This document shows, one piece after another, positions 43,727-54,117 of a stretch of DNA of 64,000 nucleotides. This DNA is from Mariaggregatimicrobium sp964498785 (lineage in GTDB: Bacteria > Zhuqueibacterota > Zhuqueibacteria > Thermofontimicrobiales > Thiofontviventaceae). Each line of letters opens with the position of its first letter. Position 1 is the first letter of the stretch. The notes under the pieces are model-generated. The model was not told the origin of the DNA. It was given only the letters and a program-made list of their open reading frames with translations, and ran no database searches. The stretch is taken from NCBI GenBank assembly GCA_964498785.1, contig CAZCJL010000001.1:117869-181868 (forward strand), written 5' to 3'. A program made the translations under genes and the position numbers.

Positions 43727-44377
43727 TCACGTTTGATCCAATTTTTTCGGAACCGGCGTGGGGACGAATTTTTTTTGAATTGCTTTTGCCACTGCCTCAG
43801 ATTTTGAACTGACTTCTATTTTTTTATAGATATTTTTGATATGCCGGCGTACCGTTTCTTCACTAATGGACAGGGTTTCGGCGATCATTTTATAACTCAT
43901 GCCCTCACATAGGTTGGAAAGTACTTGCGTTTCTCTGGGAGTAAGGCTAGCGTGGGGGCTTGTTTTGAAGGATTCCACAACCATTCGTGCGATGTGAGTC
44001 GTCATTGGCGCGCCCCCTTTAAATGCCTCCTCGATGGCATCGAGTAATTTGGCCGGTTGGGTGTCTTTCGTCAGATAGCCGCACGCACCGGCACACAATG
44101 CTTCAAAAACCAGGCGGCTGTCGCGATGGACTGTGAAAACTAAAATATTCATGTCAGGGTAATGGTGTTTAAGTCGTCGAATTCCCTCGATTCCTGAAAT
44201 GCCGGGCAACCCGATGTCCATCAGAATAACATCAGGGGGGGATTTCAAAATTCTGGGCAGCGCAGATTCACAATCTCTGTAATTTTTCGTGCAATGAAAA
44301 TTAGCCGTGCCATTGATTAAAATAGCCAGACTGTCGCGGATGTCATCGTCATCTTCAATAATTGTTACATAAATCAT
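43727..44377 (-). CDS. NarL/FixJ-type response regulator (copy 1)
   Basis: 216 residues. The receiver domain has the acidic pocket IIEDDDD, phospho-acceptor Asp54 in VILMDIGLPG and the conserved Lys in CGYLTKDTQP. The LuxR-type HTH occupies about 145-205 (LTPRETQVLSNLCEGMSYKMIAETLSISEETVRRHIKNIYKK). It is closely similar along its whole length to the regulator at 54118-54741, with an identical recognition-helix segment SEETVRRHIKNIYKK. No kinase lies next to this copy. It follows the GWxTD gene in the same direction after an 80-base gap. Confidence 0.92.
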   Translation of the reverse strand: MIYVTIIEDDDDIRDSLAILINGTANFHCTKNYRDCESALPRILKSPPDVILMDIGLPGISGIEGIRRLKHHYPDMNILVFTVHRDSRLVFEALCAGACGYLTKDTQPAKLLDAIEEAFKGGAPMTTHIARMVVESFKTSPHASLTPRETQVLSNLCEGMSYKMIAETLSISEETVRRHIKNIYKKIEVSSKSEAVAKAIQKKFVPTPVPKKLDQT

Positions 44378-44456
44378 AGGTGTGTCCGTTGTTTATCATA
44401 TTAAAATATATACTTTTGCACGAAAAACACAATTCCCCATTCAGGGTATTTACTCA

Positions 44457-45830
44457 TTATTTCTCAATAATTCTTTCCCAATCCTGATGCGTTGTTTCTC
44501 CTCGTTTTGTCGAATGAATTTGACGGTATTCACCAAATTCCTGTAAATCGACAAATACAAACTTTACACCGCCCTCGATATGCTCGTAATGCCAGATTTC
44601 ATGTGCGAAGGATGTTGGATTATTGGGATAGCGCTCCACATCTGATGGTTCTCCATAAAGCAAGTAGACGCGACCGCGATCTGTGCGCCATCCTTTCTGG
44701 AAATAGCTGCGATATCTGTTGTTCGCCTGTTCCACCCGGCGTAAATACTCGATTCGATATTCGTTGATATCGGTTTCAGGATTCGGATCCCGTATTTTCC
44801 AGAGTTTATATAAAAATCGACGCTTTGCCTGCACGTCATCTAATTTTTCATAGAAATCCATTTCTTCTGGCATTGAGAAATATTGCGTCAGTCTGAAATC
44901 TGTTTCCAGCTCTTTTAAATTCATTTCTGCAAAATCGCTTTGTAAAAATGAGGCTTCCAGTTCTTTTACATAAATATTATTATTTTCAATTTGATCCGGA
45001 TTGTAAAAATAAAATGTTTTTTCTTGTGCGCACAGCACATTATCATTCGTATCCAAAATATCAAATTTGAGGTGATATGTGCCGCTGGGCAGAGAGGACA
45101 CATTTAATGTGCCGATTTCCAGGCTTGCGGGCAATATCTTTTTTTGCTGAGTTTTGGGTGTTACAGATTCGATTGAATGGCCTTCTGTCGTTGTTACCTG
45201 AACCCTGTTTTTGTAATACTCACCAGTAATGGTTTGATTGAGATGATAGCTTTCGAGATAATAAAAAAGCATCGGGGAATTGGTGCTGTAAAGAGATGCA
45301 GGATTTGGCGTGACTTCAAGACCATTTTTCCAGAATACGTTGGTTGTGTCCAATTCGGCTTTACGCATAGAACTGGCTAACTGAATATCACTCAAATAAT
45401 TCGATTTATCAGAATACCCAGGAATTTTCATAAGCTGTTTTAGGCTGCAGTTGTTCTGTTTGTCATTTAAATCCTGCACATAAAAGGACAAAACGTAGTC
45501 GCCTGGTTTCATCAGGTAGCGGAGAACATCCATCATGCGGTCAGCAAAATTTATTTCAGAAGTATCTTTCAGCGTTTTTTCCATTTTCCAGGTTTCATCA
45601 TTCCGAATATTGCCTTCAACAGCAACGGAAACACGAACCATTATCTGCGCCTGTATTTTACCGGATGGAATTTCGACAAATTTAAGTCCTGCCGTGGGAA
45701 TGGCGTAATAAATTTCAGTCAGGGTTTCTTCATCGTTATATTTGAAAGTGGCATAGTCAAGTTCAGCAGATACCTGCGCTGAAATTTGACTTGCCATTAT
45801 CAGAACAATGAGAGCTGTTATTTTTTTCAT
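44457..45830 (-). CDS. GWxTD domain-containing protein
   Basis: About 457 residues: signal peptide (MKKITALIVLIMASQISAQ), a beta-rich region in the first ~280 residues, and a C-terminal GWxTD domain (FQKGWRTDRGRVYLLYGEPSDVERYPN, EIWHYEHIEGGVKFVFVDLQEFGEY). These proteins occur in FCB and related lineages; the function is not established but they commonly accompany PorV-like and TonB-receptor genes. The start at 45830 has GGAG; the frame upstream (45866) is unlikely. A terminator-like hairpin separates it from the PorV-like gene. Confidence 0.9.
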   Translation of the reverse strand: MKKITALIVLIMASQISAQVSAELDYATFKYNDEETLTEIYYAIPTAGLKFVEIPSGKIQAQIMVRVSVAVEGNIRNDETWKMEKTLKDTSEINFADRMMDVLRYLMKPGDYVLSFYVQDLNDKQNNCSLKQLMKIPGYSDKSNYLSDIQLASSMRKAELDTTNVFWKNGLEVTPNPASLYSTNSPMLFYYLESYHLNQTITGEYYKNRVQVTTTEGHSIESVTPKTQQKKILPASLEIGTLNVSSLPSGTYHLKFDILDTNDNVLCAQEKTFYFYNPDQIENNNIYVKELEASFLQSDFAEMNLKELETDFRLTQYFSMPEEMDFYEKLDDVQAKRRFLYKLWKIRDPNPETDINEYRIEYLRRVEQANNRYRSYFQKGWRTDRGRVYLLYGEPSDVERYPNNPTSFAHEIWHYEHIEGGVKFVFVDLQEFGEYRQIHSTKRGETTHQDWERIIEK

Positions 45831-45852
45831 TTTATGCACTCCAAATAAAATC

Positions 45853-45882
45853 AAAAAGGCCGACATTGTGGTCGACCTTTTT
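45853..45882. terminator. terminator hairpin between PorV-like and GWxTD genes
   Basis: AAAAAGGCCGAC pairs with GTCGACCTTTTT with one mismatch. It is symmetrical, with T-runs on both strands. On the minus strand it would reduce read-through into the GWxTD gene, making that gene lower-expressed than the upstream ones. Confidence 0.7.
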
Positions 45883-45903
45883 GAAGTAACTGAACTTCAG
45901 GGA

Positions 45904-46968
45904 TCAGAAGTTAAATCGTAATGTGAACCATTGATTATCATCAAATATTTCAGTGATTCGATATGCATAATCAAGGCTCAATCGCATATTGGGACCTAAT
46001 TTCAGATTTAAACCTGCTCCGAGAGATGGTCCCCACAGGAAATTGTCTTGATCGGCAGCCACAAATTTTTCATTGTCTGCGTCGTAAGCTGTTTGATAGC
46101 TACCTCTCAGGAACACGAGGTTATTGAAATTATATTCAAGCCCGACCCGATATTCATCGAGAGCATAGTTATCATTCATAAATGAACCCATGACAGTAAT
46201 ACCATTTTGTTCATTTACATGATAATCATAGGACAGGCCGATTTCGAACAGCGTCGGCATATCGAATGCTGCCAGGGGAATCCGTGTGTTTTCACCTTCG
46301 GCATCAGGACGATCTGAAATATCTGAAGTGAAAACTTCCAGATCAGAACCATCGAACGTCATATTGGTCCCGATGTTTTTCAAACACACGGCGCCTTTAA
46401 TTCCCATGCCGGTATCATATCTCAGACCGAAATCAAATGCGACGCCGGTGGCTGATTCGCGCATAATTTTTTCGGATACGAGTTTCACCGATGCTCCGAA
46501 GAAAATTTTATTGGTCATGGCGCGGGAATAGGTTAGTCCCAATGTTAAAAAAGTGGGGGAGAACATTTCACCGGTTCCATCCGGGCTTTCGTTGGTGGTC
46601 ACGGGGATGTCGCCGAATCCCAAAGTTTTGATGCTAAAACCCAACGCGCCAAAAGTCGGATTTTGGAAATAGCCAGCGACGTAATTCACATTCATATCTG
46701 CAATATAGCTTAAATGTGAAATCATTAATTCAGTGGCATATTGCGATGCGGCAAGGCCGGCAGGGTTCCAGTACATCGCTTCGGTTCCCGATGTGGTGGC
46801 TAAATTGGCGCCACCCAGTGCGGTTCCGATCGATCCTACCGGAATCAGCAGCTCTTGCGCGCCAGCGGTACCTCTCCGTCTTCCGGTACCAGCGAATATA
46901 TCACTGGTAACCAGTAGCAAACAAAGAGCTAACGCTATGAAAGAGAAAGTGATTTTCCATCTTTTCAT
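45904..46968 (-). CDS. PorV/PorQ-family outer-membrane protein
   Basis: 354 residues: signal peptide, then the family opening GTAGAQELLIPVGSIGTALGGANLATTSGTEAMYWNPAGLA, FadL-like strands throughout, and a C-terminal Phe (WFTLRFNF). In type IX secretion PorV binds the sorting domain of cargo at the outer membrane. This one lies directly after a large protein with such a domain and a TonB receptor, so it may serve as its shuttle partner. GGAG precedes the ATG. Confidence 0.87.
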   Translation of the reverse strand: MKRWKITFSFIALALCLLLVTSDIFAGTGRRRGTAGAQELLIPVGSIGTALGGANLATTSGTEAMYWNPAGLAASQYATELMISHLSYIADMNVNYVAGYFQNPTFGALGFSIKTLGFGDIPVTTNESPDGTGEMFSPTFLTLGLTYSRAMTNKIFFGASVKLVSEKIMRESATGVAFDFGLRYDTGMGIKGAVCLKNIGTNMTFDGSDLEVFTSDISDRPDAEGENTRIPLAAFDMPTLFEIGLSYDYHVNEQNGITVMGSFMNDNYALDEYRVGLEYNFNNLVFLRGSYQTAYDADNEKFVAADQDNFLWGPSLGAGLNLKLGPNMRLSLDYAYRITEIFDDNQWFTLRFNF

Positions 46969-47028
46969 ATCTATATCTCCAGTTTTATTTCTAAATCTTT
47001 TTGATAAAAGCAGAAAACAAATAATTTA

Positions 47029-50000
47029 TTAAAATTTATCCAATCTTTCTTCAGGCATAAAAACAGCCGCTTTCAGTACTTTGTCGCCTAATTTACCCAT
47101 ATCGACATGAACAATATAGATACCACTGGCGACCGGTACATCATAGTCATTCCGTAAATCCCATTGAGCCGTATTCGTGCCTAACGTTCCCTGTTCGCTT
47201 CTGATATCATCATCTATCGTTTTCACTAATGAGCCGGAAATCGTAAAGATACGAATTGTGACATCATTTTCAGGAATATGAGTGAGAGTCACAAATCGGG
47301 TAATTGGATTCACTTCTGCTCTGTTTTGTCCAAAATAGGGATTTGGAAAAATATTAACTTGTTTTGCTTCTGCTTTCGCAAGAGCTTCACTGCTGACAGG
47401 CGCAAAGTTTGCTGTTGTAAAAGCAAATTTATCATTTACCGAATTCACTTTCGTGGCTTCAATTCTGATGATGGTTCCCACATCCGGCATTGCATTCACA
47501 CTGCCGTCCCCCTGGTACATATTCCAGTTCATCAGGGATAACCGGGCAATGTGCTCGGTGCCGGTGTAATCATAAGTGCCGCCTAACAGTTCGGAGACAA
47601 ATTGATCATATCCGGCTTCACCGGGGCTGTCCTCATCCGGCATATAGCAGTAAATTAAATCTGACCAGGGATCATTATCCGCGCTTGATGCCTCGTGATC
47701 CAGTGAAAAACTGAATACGCCGATACCACTGCTGTCGCCAATATCATAACCCAGGGGATGTTCAATATCCAAAACCCAGGGAATCATTCGGACATCATCG
47801 CTGGGATCGTCTAGTGTGCCTGAGCCGAGGAACCATAATTCAAACGGGACTTCCACTGGTTCGTCAGTGGTGAACGCCATGACTCCATAGCCGCCGTCCT
47901 GCGTGAATCGAATCTCGTAATCATTTGGCAGGAAAATCTGGTCATTATCACCATCTCGGAGGATGCGTCCCATAAACGCTTCGTGATCTGTGATATTATT
48001 TCCACCGGCGACAACGAAATACCAGCCACCTCCGGCTTGCATTCCGTTAGCCAGATCGAGAATGCTTGCATCTCCCAAAGCGATATCACGGAACCAGTCA
48101 ACAGAATAGCCGGGATATGGCGGTGCAGGTGTAATATCAAATCCGGCGGTTTCAGTAATAGGTCCATTGCCATTCGCGGTCATTGCCATTCTCTTGACAT
48201 CGGCCGGCGGACCCTGCACTTTGACCATCATTCCATCAACAACGGTATAGCCATCGTCGCCGGTCTGGTTTGTTTGTTTTGAAAGCAATCGTGTTTTCTC
48301 TGAACCATCAAAACGATCGAGGTTCCAAACTATCTGATTTAATGTTGAATCAAATTCAAATGTGACTTCGTAATTTTTACCGGTGATCAGCGTCGGATCA
48401 ATGGTAACAACTTCAATTTGTCCGTCACTCATTGGACCTGCCGAGGTGTGTTCGGCGTTGAATGTTGTATCTCCGGTAACAGCAGCAATCACATCGTCAT
48501 AATTCGCTAACACATTCATACCATTTTTAGGTTGTTGCGGAACAACTTCAATTGTCATATATGGAGACTCTAAAATCCTGGGAATCCCGTATGGATTATA
48601 ACCATACGCTGTTAAAATGAACCAGTAATGGTTCCAGTTACTCAACGGGATACCTCCGTTTAAGGCATCTGTTGTGATGCGGATCATTCGCCTGATGCCG
48701 GAATCACTGGCCCGTTGCACAGTTGCGGTTATATCTTCACCGAATTCTTCACTAAACACCTGATCCTGAATGTCCATTACACCATCAACGATGTCATAAG
48801 TTGCCAGTTTAATAACCTCCGAATTGGGGCCAACTGTTGGTGTATTGGTTTGATAAATATTATAGCCCTGGAATTCGTAGTAAGTTGGCTGTCCTTCATC
48901 ATCGACATCGACACGGTCGATAACGCGATAGGTCTCCAGCTCATCTTGCCAGGATAATACAACTTCCTGATCCATTGCATGAACCTGAACTGCCGGATTT
49001 GGTGGTGACGGTGGCAATGCAAAGTTTAAGTCATACGCTAACTGTGCTAGCTCGTCCACCATTTTAAGGCGTGTGGCGCTATTTTTAGGAGTTGTCCCCT
49101 GGGCAACCATAAAACCACCCACGACTTCCTGCACACCGGGTTCTCCAACTTGCGGAATTCCGTCGCCGTTCGTATCGCTCCATGGTTCCATGGTAAACGG
49201 CCCGGAACTCATCAGCATTCGACGATCCGATGACGTCAGGTCTGTTCCATCGACCCAACCGGTACCGGTTTCGGGATCACTGATATTTACAAATTTGGTG
49301 ACCAGTCCATTTGAAGGATCGGTAATATCATTTCCCAGACCATTTAATCCCTGCATAAAATTGTAAACTTCCACGGAATTTGAAGGATCTTCTGCGTCGG
49401 CAGGACCGTTTCGAATATATTTTGCAAATGCAGTCATTCCCAAATTTTTAAAATTCGGGATTTTTTCTCCGGACACATTCGCTGTATCACCAGAAGAAGG
49501 AACAATTGGTCCCTGAAAGAAATCAGCGCCGACTGCGGGTGGAACATCGTAATAGGTGTCATCGCCGTCATTCCAGAATGCACCCATGGACAGAGTTGTG
49601 TCGCAAAACACAAGATCGTCGTTTGCATCGCCAAGATCGATGTCGAACCAGAGTCCGATATATGCATCTTCCAGCGTGTTTTCACCTTTGTTGATTAATA
49701 GAAATTTGACAAAAATCATATCGCCAAAAGCATCGGGGCGGTTATATACCCACATGGTATTCTGAACTTCCAGTCCGATGGGCTTGCTGCCATAGTAACT
49801 GTGAGGTCCCGGAGCAGCGTCGTTATAAACCATCCATAACATCTGATCGCCGATCATGGCAGGAATTCGTTTTCCGCTCGCGCTCAAACTATCTGAACCG
49901 TCTTCTGCTTTTAATACCGGCGCACCTAACTGATAAAGGTCATTCACCCATGCATTATAATCCGGATTGGTAAACCCTTCATCTAACAGATCGGCTTTAT

Positions 50001-50409
50001 TGATTTTTACGATCTGGTGCCGGGCGTCGTCGGGATCTGCAGGAGAATCATCCGCCTCAATATTTCCCGGATTGTACTCATAGCTATGATCCGAACAGGC
50101 AGTACGAATCTCACCATTAACTGTTCCGGCGACCCAGACTCCCTGGGCAAAACTGGCGGGACTGCCATCCCGGCCTGGCCAAAATGTACTGTATCCAAGT
50201 GGGTTATTATCTGTACCCCAACCGCCGCGGTTGTTTGCAAAATTATAAAGTCGGTTACCATCTACTGTTTCCAAGTCAACTACTGCTGTTTTGCGAAGCG
50301 CTTTATCTTTAGCAACACGATCCGGCGCTTCTGCTAACACAATACTGCATAGAAACAGAGAGGTAATGACAACCATTAGCGGTATATATAACTTAAAGGT
50401 TTTTATCAT
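47029..50409 (-). CDS. large secreted protein with T9SS-type C-terminal domain
   Basis: About 1126 residues. The start at 50409 (MIKTFKLYIPLMVVITSLFL) has GGAGAGGAG upstream; the frame open to 50433 is less likely. The mature part has many Asp/Gly-rich loops and a WDFD-like LWFDIDLGDANDDLVFCDT segment, but no recognised catalytic domain. The end (NIFPNPYFGQNRAEVNPITR ... FTISGSLVKTIDDD ... ASGIYIVHVDMG) is a FlgD-like sorting domain. It lies 48 bases after the TonB receptor stop and is probably its surface partner, comparable in position to SusD but not homologous to it in any motif I can see. Confidence 0.82.
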   Translation of the reverse strand: MIKTFKLYIPLMVVITSLFLCSIVLAEAPDRVAKDKALRKTAVVDLETVDGNRLYNFANNRGGWGTDNNPLGYSTFWPGRDGSPASFAQGVWVAGTVNGEIRTACSDHSYEYNPGNIEADDSPADPDDARHQIVKINKADLLDEGFTNPDYNAWVNDLYQLGAPVLKAEDGSDSLSASGKRIPAMIGDQMLWMVYNDAAPGPHSYYGSKPIGLEVQNTMWVYNRPDAFGDMIFVKFLLINKGENTLEDAYIGLWFDIDLGDANDDLVFCDTTLSMGAFWNDGDDTYYDVPPAVGADFFQGPIVPSSGDTANVSGEKIPNFKNLGMTAFAKYIRNGPADAEDPSNSVEVYNFMQGLNGLGNDITDPSNGLVTKFVNISDPETGTGWVDGTDLTSSDRRMLMSSGPFTMEPWSDTNGDGIPQVGEPGVQEVVGGFMVAQGTTPKNSATRLKMVDELAQLAYDLNFALPPSPPNPAVQVHAMDQEVVLSWQDELETYRVIDRVDVDDEGQPTYYEFQGYNIYQTNTPTVGPNSEVIKLATYDIVDGVMDIQDQVFSEEFGEDITATVQRASDSGIRRMIRITTDALNGGIPLSNWNHYWFILTAYGYNPYGIPRILESPYMTIEVVPQQPKNGMNVLANYDDVIAAVTGDTTFNAEHTSAGPMSDGQIEVVTIDPTLITGKNYEVTFEFDSTLNQIVWNLDRFDGSEKTRLLSKQTNQTGDDGYTVVDGMMVKVQGPPADVKRMAMTANGNGPITETAGFDITPAPPYPGYSVDWFRDIALGDASILDLANGMQAGGGWYFVVAGGNNITDHEAFMGRILRDGDNDQIFLPNDYEIRFTQDGGYGVMAFTTDEPVEVPFELWFLGSGTLDDPSDDVRMIPWVLDIEHPLGYDIGDSSGIGVFSFSLDHEASSADNDPWSDLIYCYMPDEDSPGEAGYDQFVSELLGGTYDYTGTEHIARLSLMNWNMYQGDGSVNAMPDVGTIIRIEATKVNSVNDKFAFTTANFAPVSSEALAKAEAKQVNIFPNPYFGQNRAEVNPITRFVTLTHIPENDVTIRIFTISGSLVKTIDDDIRSEQGTLGTNTAQWDLRNDYDVPVASGIYIVHVDMGKLGDKVLKAAVFMPEERLDKF

Positions 50410-50456
50410 GATTTTCTCCTCTCCAAAAACCATATTAGTTTCCTATTTACTAAATA

Positions 50457-53400
50457 TTATAAATCAAAACGCAATCCCAGTCGAATCTGTCGTGGCTGAC
50501 CAACCATGTCCGGATTGTGTAGCATAAAATCATACAGGTCGCGACCATTTTCTCCCCATGTATTCAGGAAATTAGCTCCAGCGACTGTATCAAGGTAACC
50601 ATCATTATCCGGTTCTCCGGTTCCCGGATACACCCAGTTCGCATTCAGGTGGTCCAGGAGATTTATGATCCAGACATAGGCATTTAAACGAACACCAGCG
50701 AGAGTGAATGTTTTATCGACTTTCATATCAAGCTGATATGTCCAGGGGCCCTGCGCCGAACCGATTTGAGCAATCGGATAGTATCCGCTTGTTCCGGGCA
50801 GAACTTCTGTTTGTATACGAACAGGTGTATAAGACAAACCGCTTCCAAAGCTGAACAGAAGATTGAGCCCGGCATTGCTGAGAATCCGTGATCCAAAAAT
50901 AGCGGGTCCGTCATTATCAGCATATCGAAAATCAAAATTAAATGAACCCACATGACGACGATCGAAATCTAACGGAGAAACGAACGTGGGCGTTCGGCCC
51001 TGTTGCCATGCGATGTTGTACCAGGTGTTCGCATCACTACCGGTTCCGGTGGCATATTGTAATGTGTAATTTGCAGCCATTGAAATACGGTTTATTCTGC
51101 GCAAGGTAAATGCAAAGGATAATCCCTTGACTGTTCCGTAATCTTCATTGAGGTACGTTGCGTAAGGAACTGGAACGGCATTATCCAGGTTCCGAAGGCG
51201 AACGTGATCACGGATTTCTTTGTAGTATGCAGTTACATCCAGTGCCGCACTAACGCCCATCTGCTGCCGGAAACCGACTTCATACGCGGTTGTTCGAACC
51301 GGTCTCAGATTTGCATTTTCCTGAGTAAAGAACATGCCAGACGACAAGCTGTACGCGTATTGCGATGTGGATGAATAGAGACGCTGCAATTCAGGGGTTT
51401 GAATGAATTTTCCGTATTGTGCATGAAATACGGTTTGATCGGTTACTGGAAATGAAAATCCCAATCTGGGACTGATCTGCGAGTATGTTTCTTTTGGAAT
51501 GAAGTTTTCTTCTTTCAGTTCATACGTTCCGTCATCGGTCGTATACGTGGTGACGTGCTCCAGATCAGAAATAAAATCGTTAGCCGGATCGAAATAATCC
51601 CAGCGGATACCTAAATTCAACACCAGGTCTTCAAGTTCGATTTTATCCTGCAAATAAACAGCAGCGATAATCGGGTGTTTTGCTGCATTCCGTCCGCTGC
51701 CGTCGATTTCGTTGCCAAACATATCATATCCGAATTGATTGACAAAACGGTTTTGATATGCAGCTTCCGGAGTAAAATCTTCGCTCACGGATTCTAACTG
51801 CCCGGCCAATGCATGTAAGTCTGCGCCGCCGTAACCGCCAATCAAATATTGCCGGTATGTGTTATAGCGATATTCAAAACCGGTCTTAATTTCATGGGTT
51901 CTTCCGATCTGGTGAACAAGATCGGCTTTTCCGCCCCAGAATTGCCAGTTCTGCCGCCAGTATACTGCGGGTTGCGTTCCGTACGCTGCAAACAATCCTG
52001 CTGAGCGGAGGTCTTCCAGAGGTCGGGAGCCGTGCAGGTCTATATATGGATTAATAATTCCATCGCCTTCCGGGCCAAATTGGCCGATGTCATCACTATC
52101 ACCGATGTTCCAGAATTCATCTCCGAACATGACCGAGGACTGCTTAAATGCATCTCTGAAATAATTTAATTGAGCCGTGTAAAACGTTCTTGGACTCAAT
52201 GTGTGCGTGACTTTTAAATGATATGAGTCGCGGTAATTACGTATAATCGGGTTATTTGCATGATTCCAGATAGAATAACCGATGCCGGCTCCGATCAAAG
52301 TATTGGCAAAGTCAGAGCCCGGAGGAAATCCCGCCAAATCCCGACGTTTTTCACGCTGTGAGTTGCCACCGATGCGAATGGTCAATGGTTTCAAATCAAT
52401 TGTGATGTTACCGTTCCATAACCATTGTGCAGAGGATTTATGAGGCCATGGCCCCTGTTCATCCCATTGATATCGTTTGGTAACACCCGGAGTTCCCACG
52501 CCATCATTTGGAAATGCATCATCAACAATTAATGAGCGTGTGCCGGTAGTATCTTCAACATAATATGTGATAGGATTACCATCAGCATCGAGCGGATTCC
52601 TGTCGTCATCCATAACCAACTGTTGATAACTATATGAAGACGGCGTATGATCCTGCAGATAACGACGCTCCAAACCAACGTAAAATTTTACACGATTATT
52701 TGTAAACGGAAGCGGACCGCTAAACGTACCATTGTAAATATTATAACCATACGAATAGGCGCCCAAATTTTTATTAGTTTGACTGAGCCAGCTATCTGTG
52801 ACAACTTCTCCGGAGAAATTGTATTTATTTGTTCCGGATTTTGTTGTGGTTAATACGACACCGGAATTGGCAAAGCCATATTCAGCATTAAAACCACCCG
52901 CCTGATAGTTCACTTCTTCGATAGCCATATTGGAGACGTCGCCAGAGGCACGTCCTGTGAGCGGATTGTTCTGGTAAACACCATCGATATATGTTGCAAT
53001 CTCTTCCCGACGGCCGCCGCGAACATAAATTCGTGCGCCCACGGTAATCACGCCAGGTTCGATACTCATGACGTTTCTAAAACCGCGTACCGGCAGATTT
53101 TGGATATCTTCCGCGGTCTTAATTCGAACCGTGTTTGTTGCATTTTTTTCAACAAGCGGGCGAACAGAAACAATCGTAACTGCCTCTCCCTCTAAAACTT
53201 CGCTTGGCATGGCGAAATCAACTTCGGCTGTGAGCCCGGCATGAACACGAATTTTCTGTACTGTAACATCGCGATATCCGATGAAGCGCGCTTTTATTGA
53301 ATACGTGCCAACCGGCACATTTAAAATGATGAACCCTCCTTCAACATCTGTTGCAGCGCCAAGCAATGTTCCTTCGATCACTACATTGGCGCCGGGTAAA

Positions 53401-53513
53401 GGATCACCCGTTTCTTTGTCTGTTACCTTTCCGACGATTTTTCCCGTCGTTGCTGCAAGTAAGGTTACTGGTAACAGGACAATGAATGTTAAAAAGAGCA
53501 ACTTTTTCAACAT
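50457..53513 (-). CDS. TonB-dependent receptor with CarboxypepD_reg domain (SusC-like)
   Basis: 1018 residues: signal peptide (ending LLAA), carboxypeptidase-regulatory Ig-like domain at about 25-105 (GKIVGKVTDKETGDPLPGANVVIEG ... GTYSIKARFIGY), plug domain at about 115-235 (IQNLPVRGFRNVMSIEPGV, IYVRGGRREEIATYIDGVYQ), and a barrel to a C-terminal FDL. It imports or senses a bulky substrate across the outer membrane with TonB energy. AAGGAGG precedes the ATG, and the 5' leader has two more extended Shine-Dalgarno sequences. First gene of the block ending at 44457. Confidence 0.94.
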   Translation of the reverse strand: MLKKLLFLTFIVLLPVTLLAATTGKIVGKVTDKETGDPLPGANVVIEGTLLGAATDVEGGFIILNVPVGTYSIKARFIGYRDVTVQKIRVHAGLTAEVDFAMPSEVLEGEAVTIVSVRPLVEKNATNTVRIKTAEDIQNLPVRGFRNVMSIEPGVITVGARIYVRGGRREEIATYIDGVYQNNPLTGRASGDVSNMAIEEVNYQAGGFNAEYGFANSGVVLTTTKSGTNKYNFSGEVVTDSWLSQTNKNLGAYSYGYNIYNGTFSGPLPFTNNRVKFYVGLERRYLQDHTPSSYSYQQLVMDDDRNPLDADGNPITYYVEDTTGTRSLIVDDAFPNDGVGTPGVTKRYQWDEQGPWPHKSSAQWLWNGNITIDLKPLTIRIGGNSQREKRRDLAGFPPGSDFANTLIGAGIGYSIWNHANNPIIRNYRDSYHLKVTHTLSPRTFYTAQLNYFRDAFKQSSVMFGDEFWNIGDSDDIGQFGPEGDGIINPYIDLHGSRPLEDLRSAGLFAAYGTQPAVYWRQNWQFWGGKADLVHQIGRTHEIKTGFEYRYNTYRQYLIGGYGGADLHALAGQLESVSEDFTPEAAYQNRFVNQFGYDMFGNEIDGSGRNAAKHPIIAAVYLQDKIELEDLVLNLGIRWDYFDPANDFISDLEHVTTYTTDDGTYELKEENFIPKETYSQISPRLGFSFPVTDQTVFHAQYGKFIQTPELQRLYSSTSQYAYSLSSGMFFTQENANLRPVRTTAYEVGFRQQMGVSAALDVTAYYKEIRDHVRLRNLDNAVPVPYATYLNEDYGTVKGLSFAFTLRRINRISMAANYTLQYATGTGSDANTWYNIAWQQGRTPTFVSPLDFDRRHVGSFNFDFRYADNDGPAIFGSRILSNAGLNLLFSFGSGLSYTPVRIQTEVLPGTSGYYPIAQIGSAQGPWTYQLDMKVDKTFTLAGVRLNAYVWIINLLDHLNANWVYPGTGEPDNDGYLDTVAGANFLNTWGENGRDLYDFMLHNPDMVGQPRQIRLGLRFDL

Positions 53514-54117
53514 GTTTTTCCTCCTTAAAATGAATTAAATTTTGCTTTGCTCCTTGCAAGCAATATAACAGGGATTAACAAATTTCCTTTGTGCAGTGCT
53601 CACCTCCTCTCATTTTACACATGCTTTTTATTCGATTAAAAATTTTTACAGTGCGGGAAAAGAAATATCACCTCCTTTAAAATAAATCGTTTATTAAGCA
53701 GCAATTATCTTTTAGAATTTCGGATATTCAACAGTCGAAAGAACTATCAATTTCAAATGTTAGGTCTTCACCTGGATTGAGTTAATTATTCAGAAAAGAG
53801 AAACTATTGTAGTAAGTAACTATTTTTTTTTGTATTGAATAATTAATGTCAAACGATGTTAAAAAAAGTTAGTAAAACTTCGGTATGAAATCAATAACCC
53901 GAACGGGGGATATTTTGAAAGGGTAACTGTAGATAAAACATTGAAATAAATGGGATAATGCAGGAGAGTAACAAATGAAAGTTGGTTATGTTATGAGAAT
54001 TTGTATATGAGGTTAATTTTTGATTTTATTGAAAATCCTTTCTTTTTAGGTGTAAAAAATTAGGCGGCTGAGCAACCTGAAAGTGGTTACCCAACCGGAT
54101 TGTGTCCGCGTATGTAA
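53514..54117 (-). promoter_or_regulatory. long leader/promoter region of the TonB-receptor operon
   Basis: About 600 bases between the receptor and the response regulator upstream of it. It contains two AGGAGGTGA sequences (53667-53680 and 53599-53611 on the minus strand) that are not placed to serve the receptor's start. The AT-rich part at 53760-54060 should carry the promoter; I saw no firm -35/-10 pair and no obvious operator for the NarL-type regulators. Confidence 0.5.

Noticed and set aside
47278..50337. Several plus-strand frames opposite the large sorted protein
   Set aside because: No starts with ribosome sites; codon pattern fits only the minus-strand gene.
53667..53680. Plus strand resembles the 3' end of 16S rRNA (ATCACCTCCTTTAA)
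   Set aside because: Only about 14 bases match and no rRNA body is present; it is an extended Shine-Dalgarno on the minus strand.
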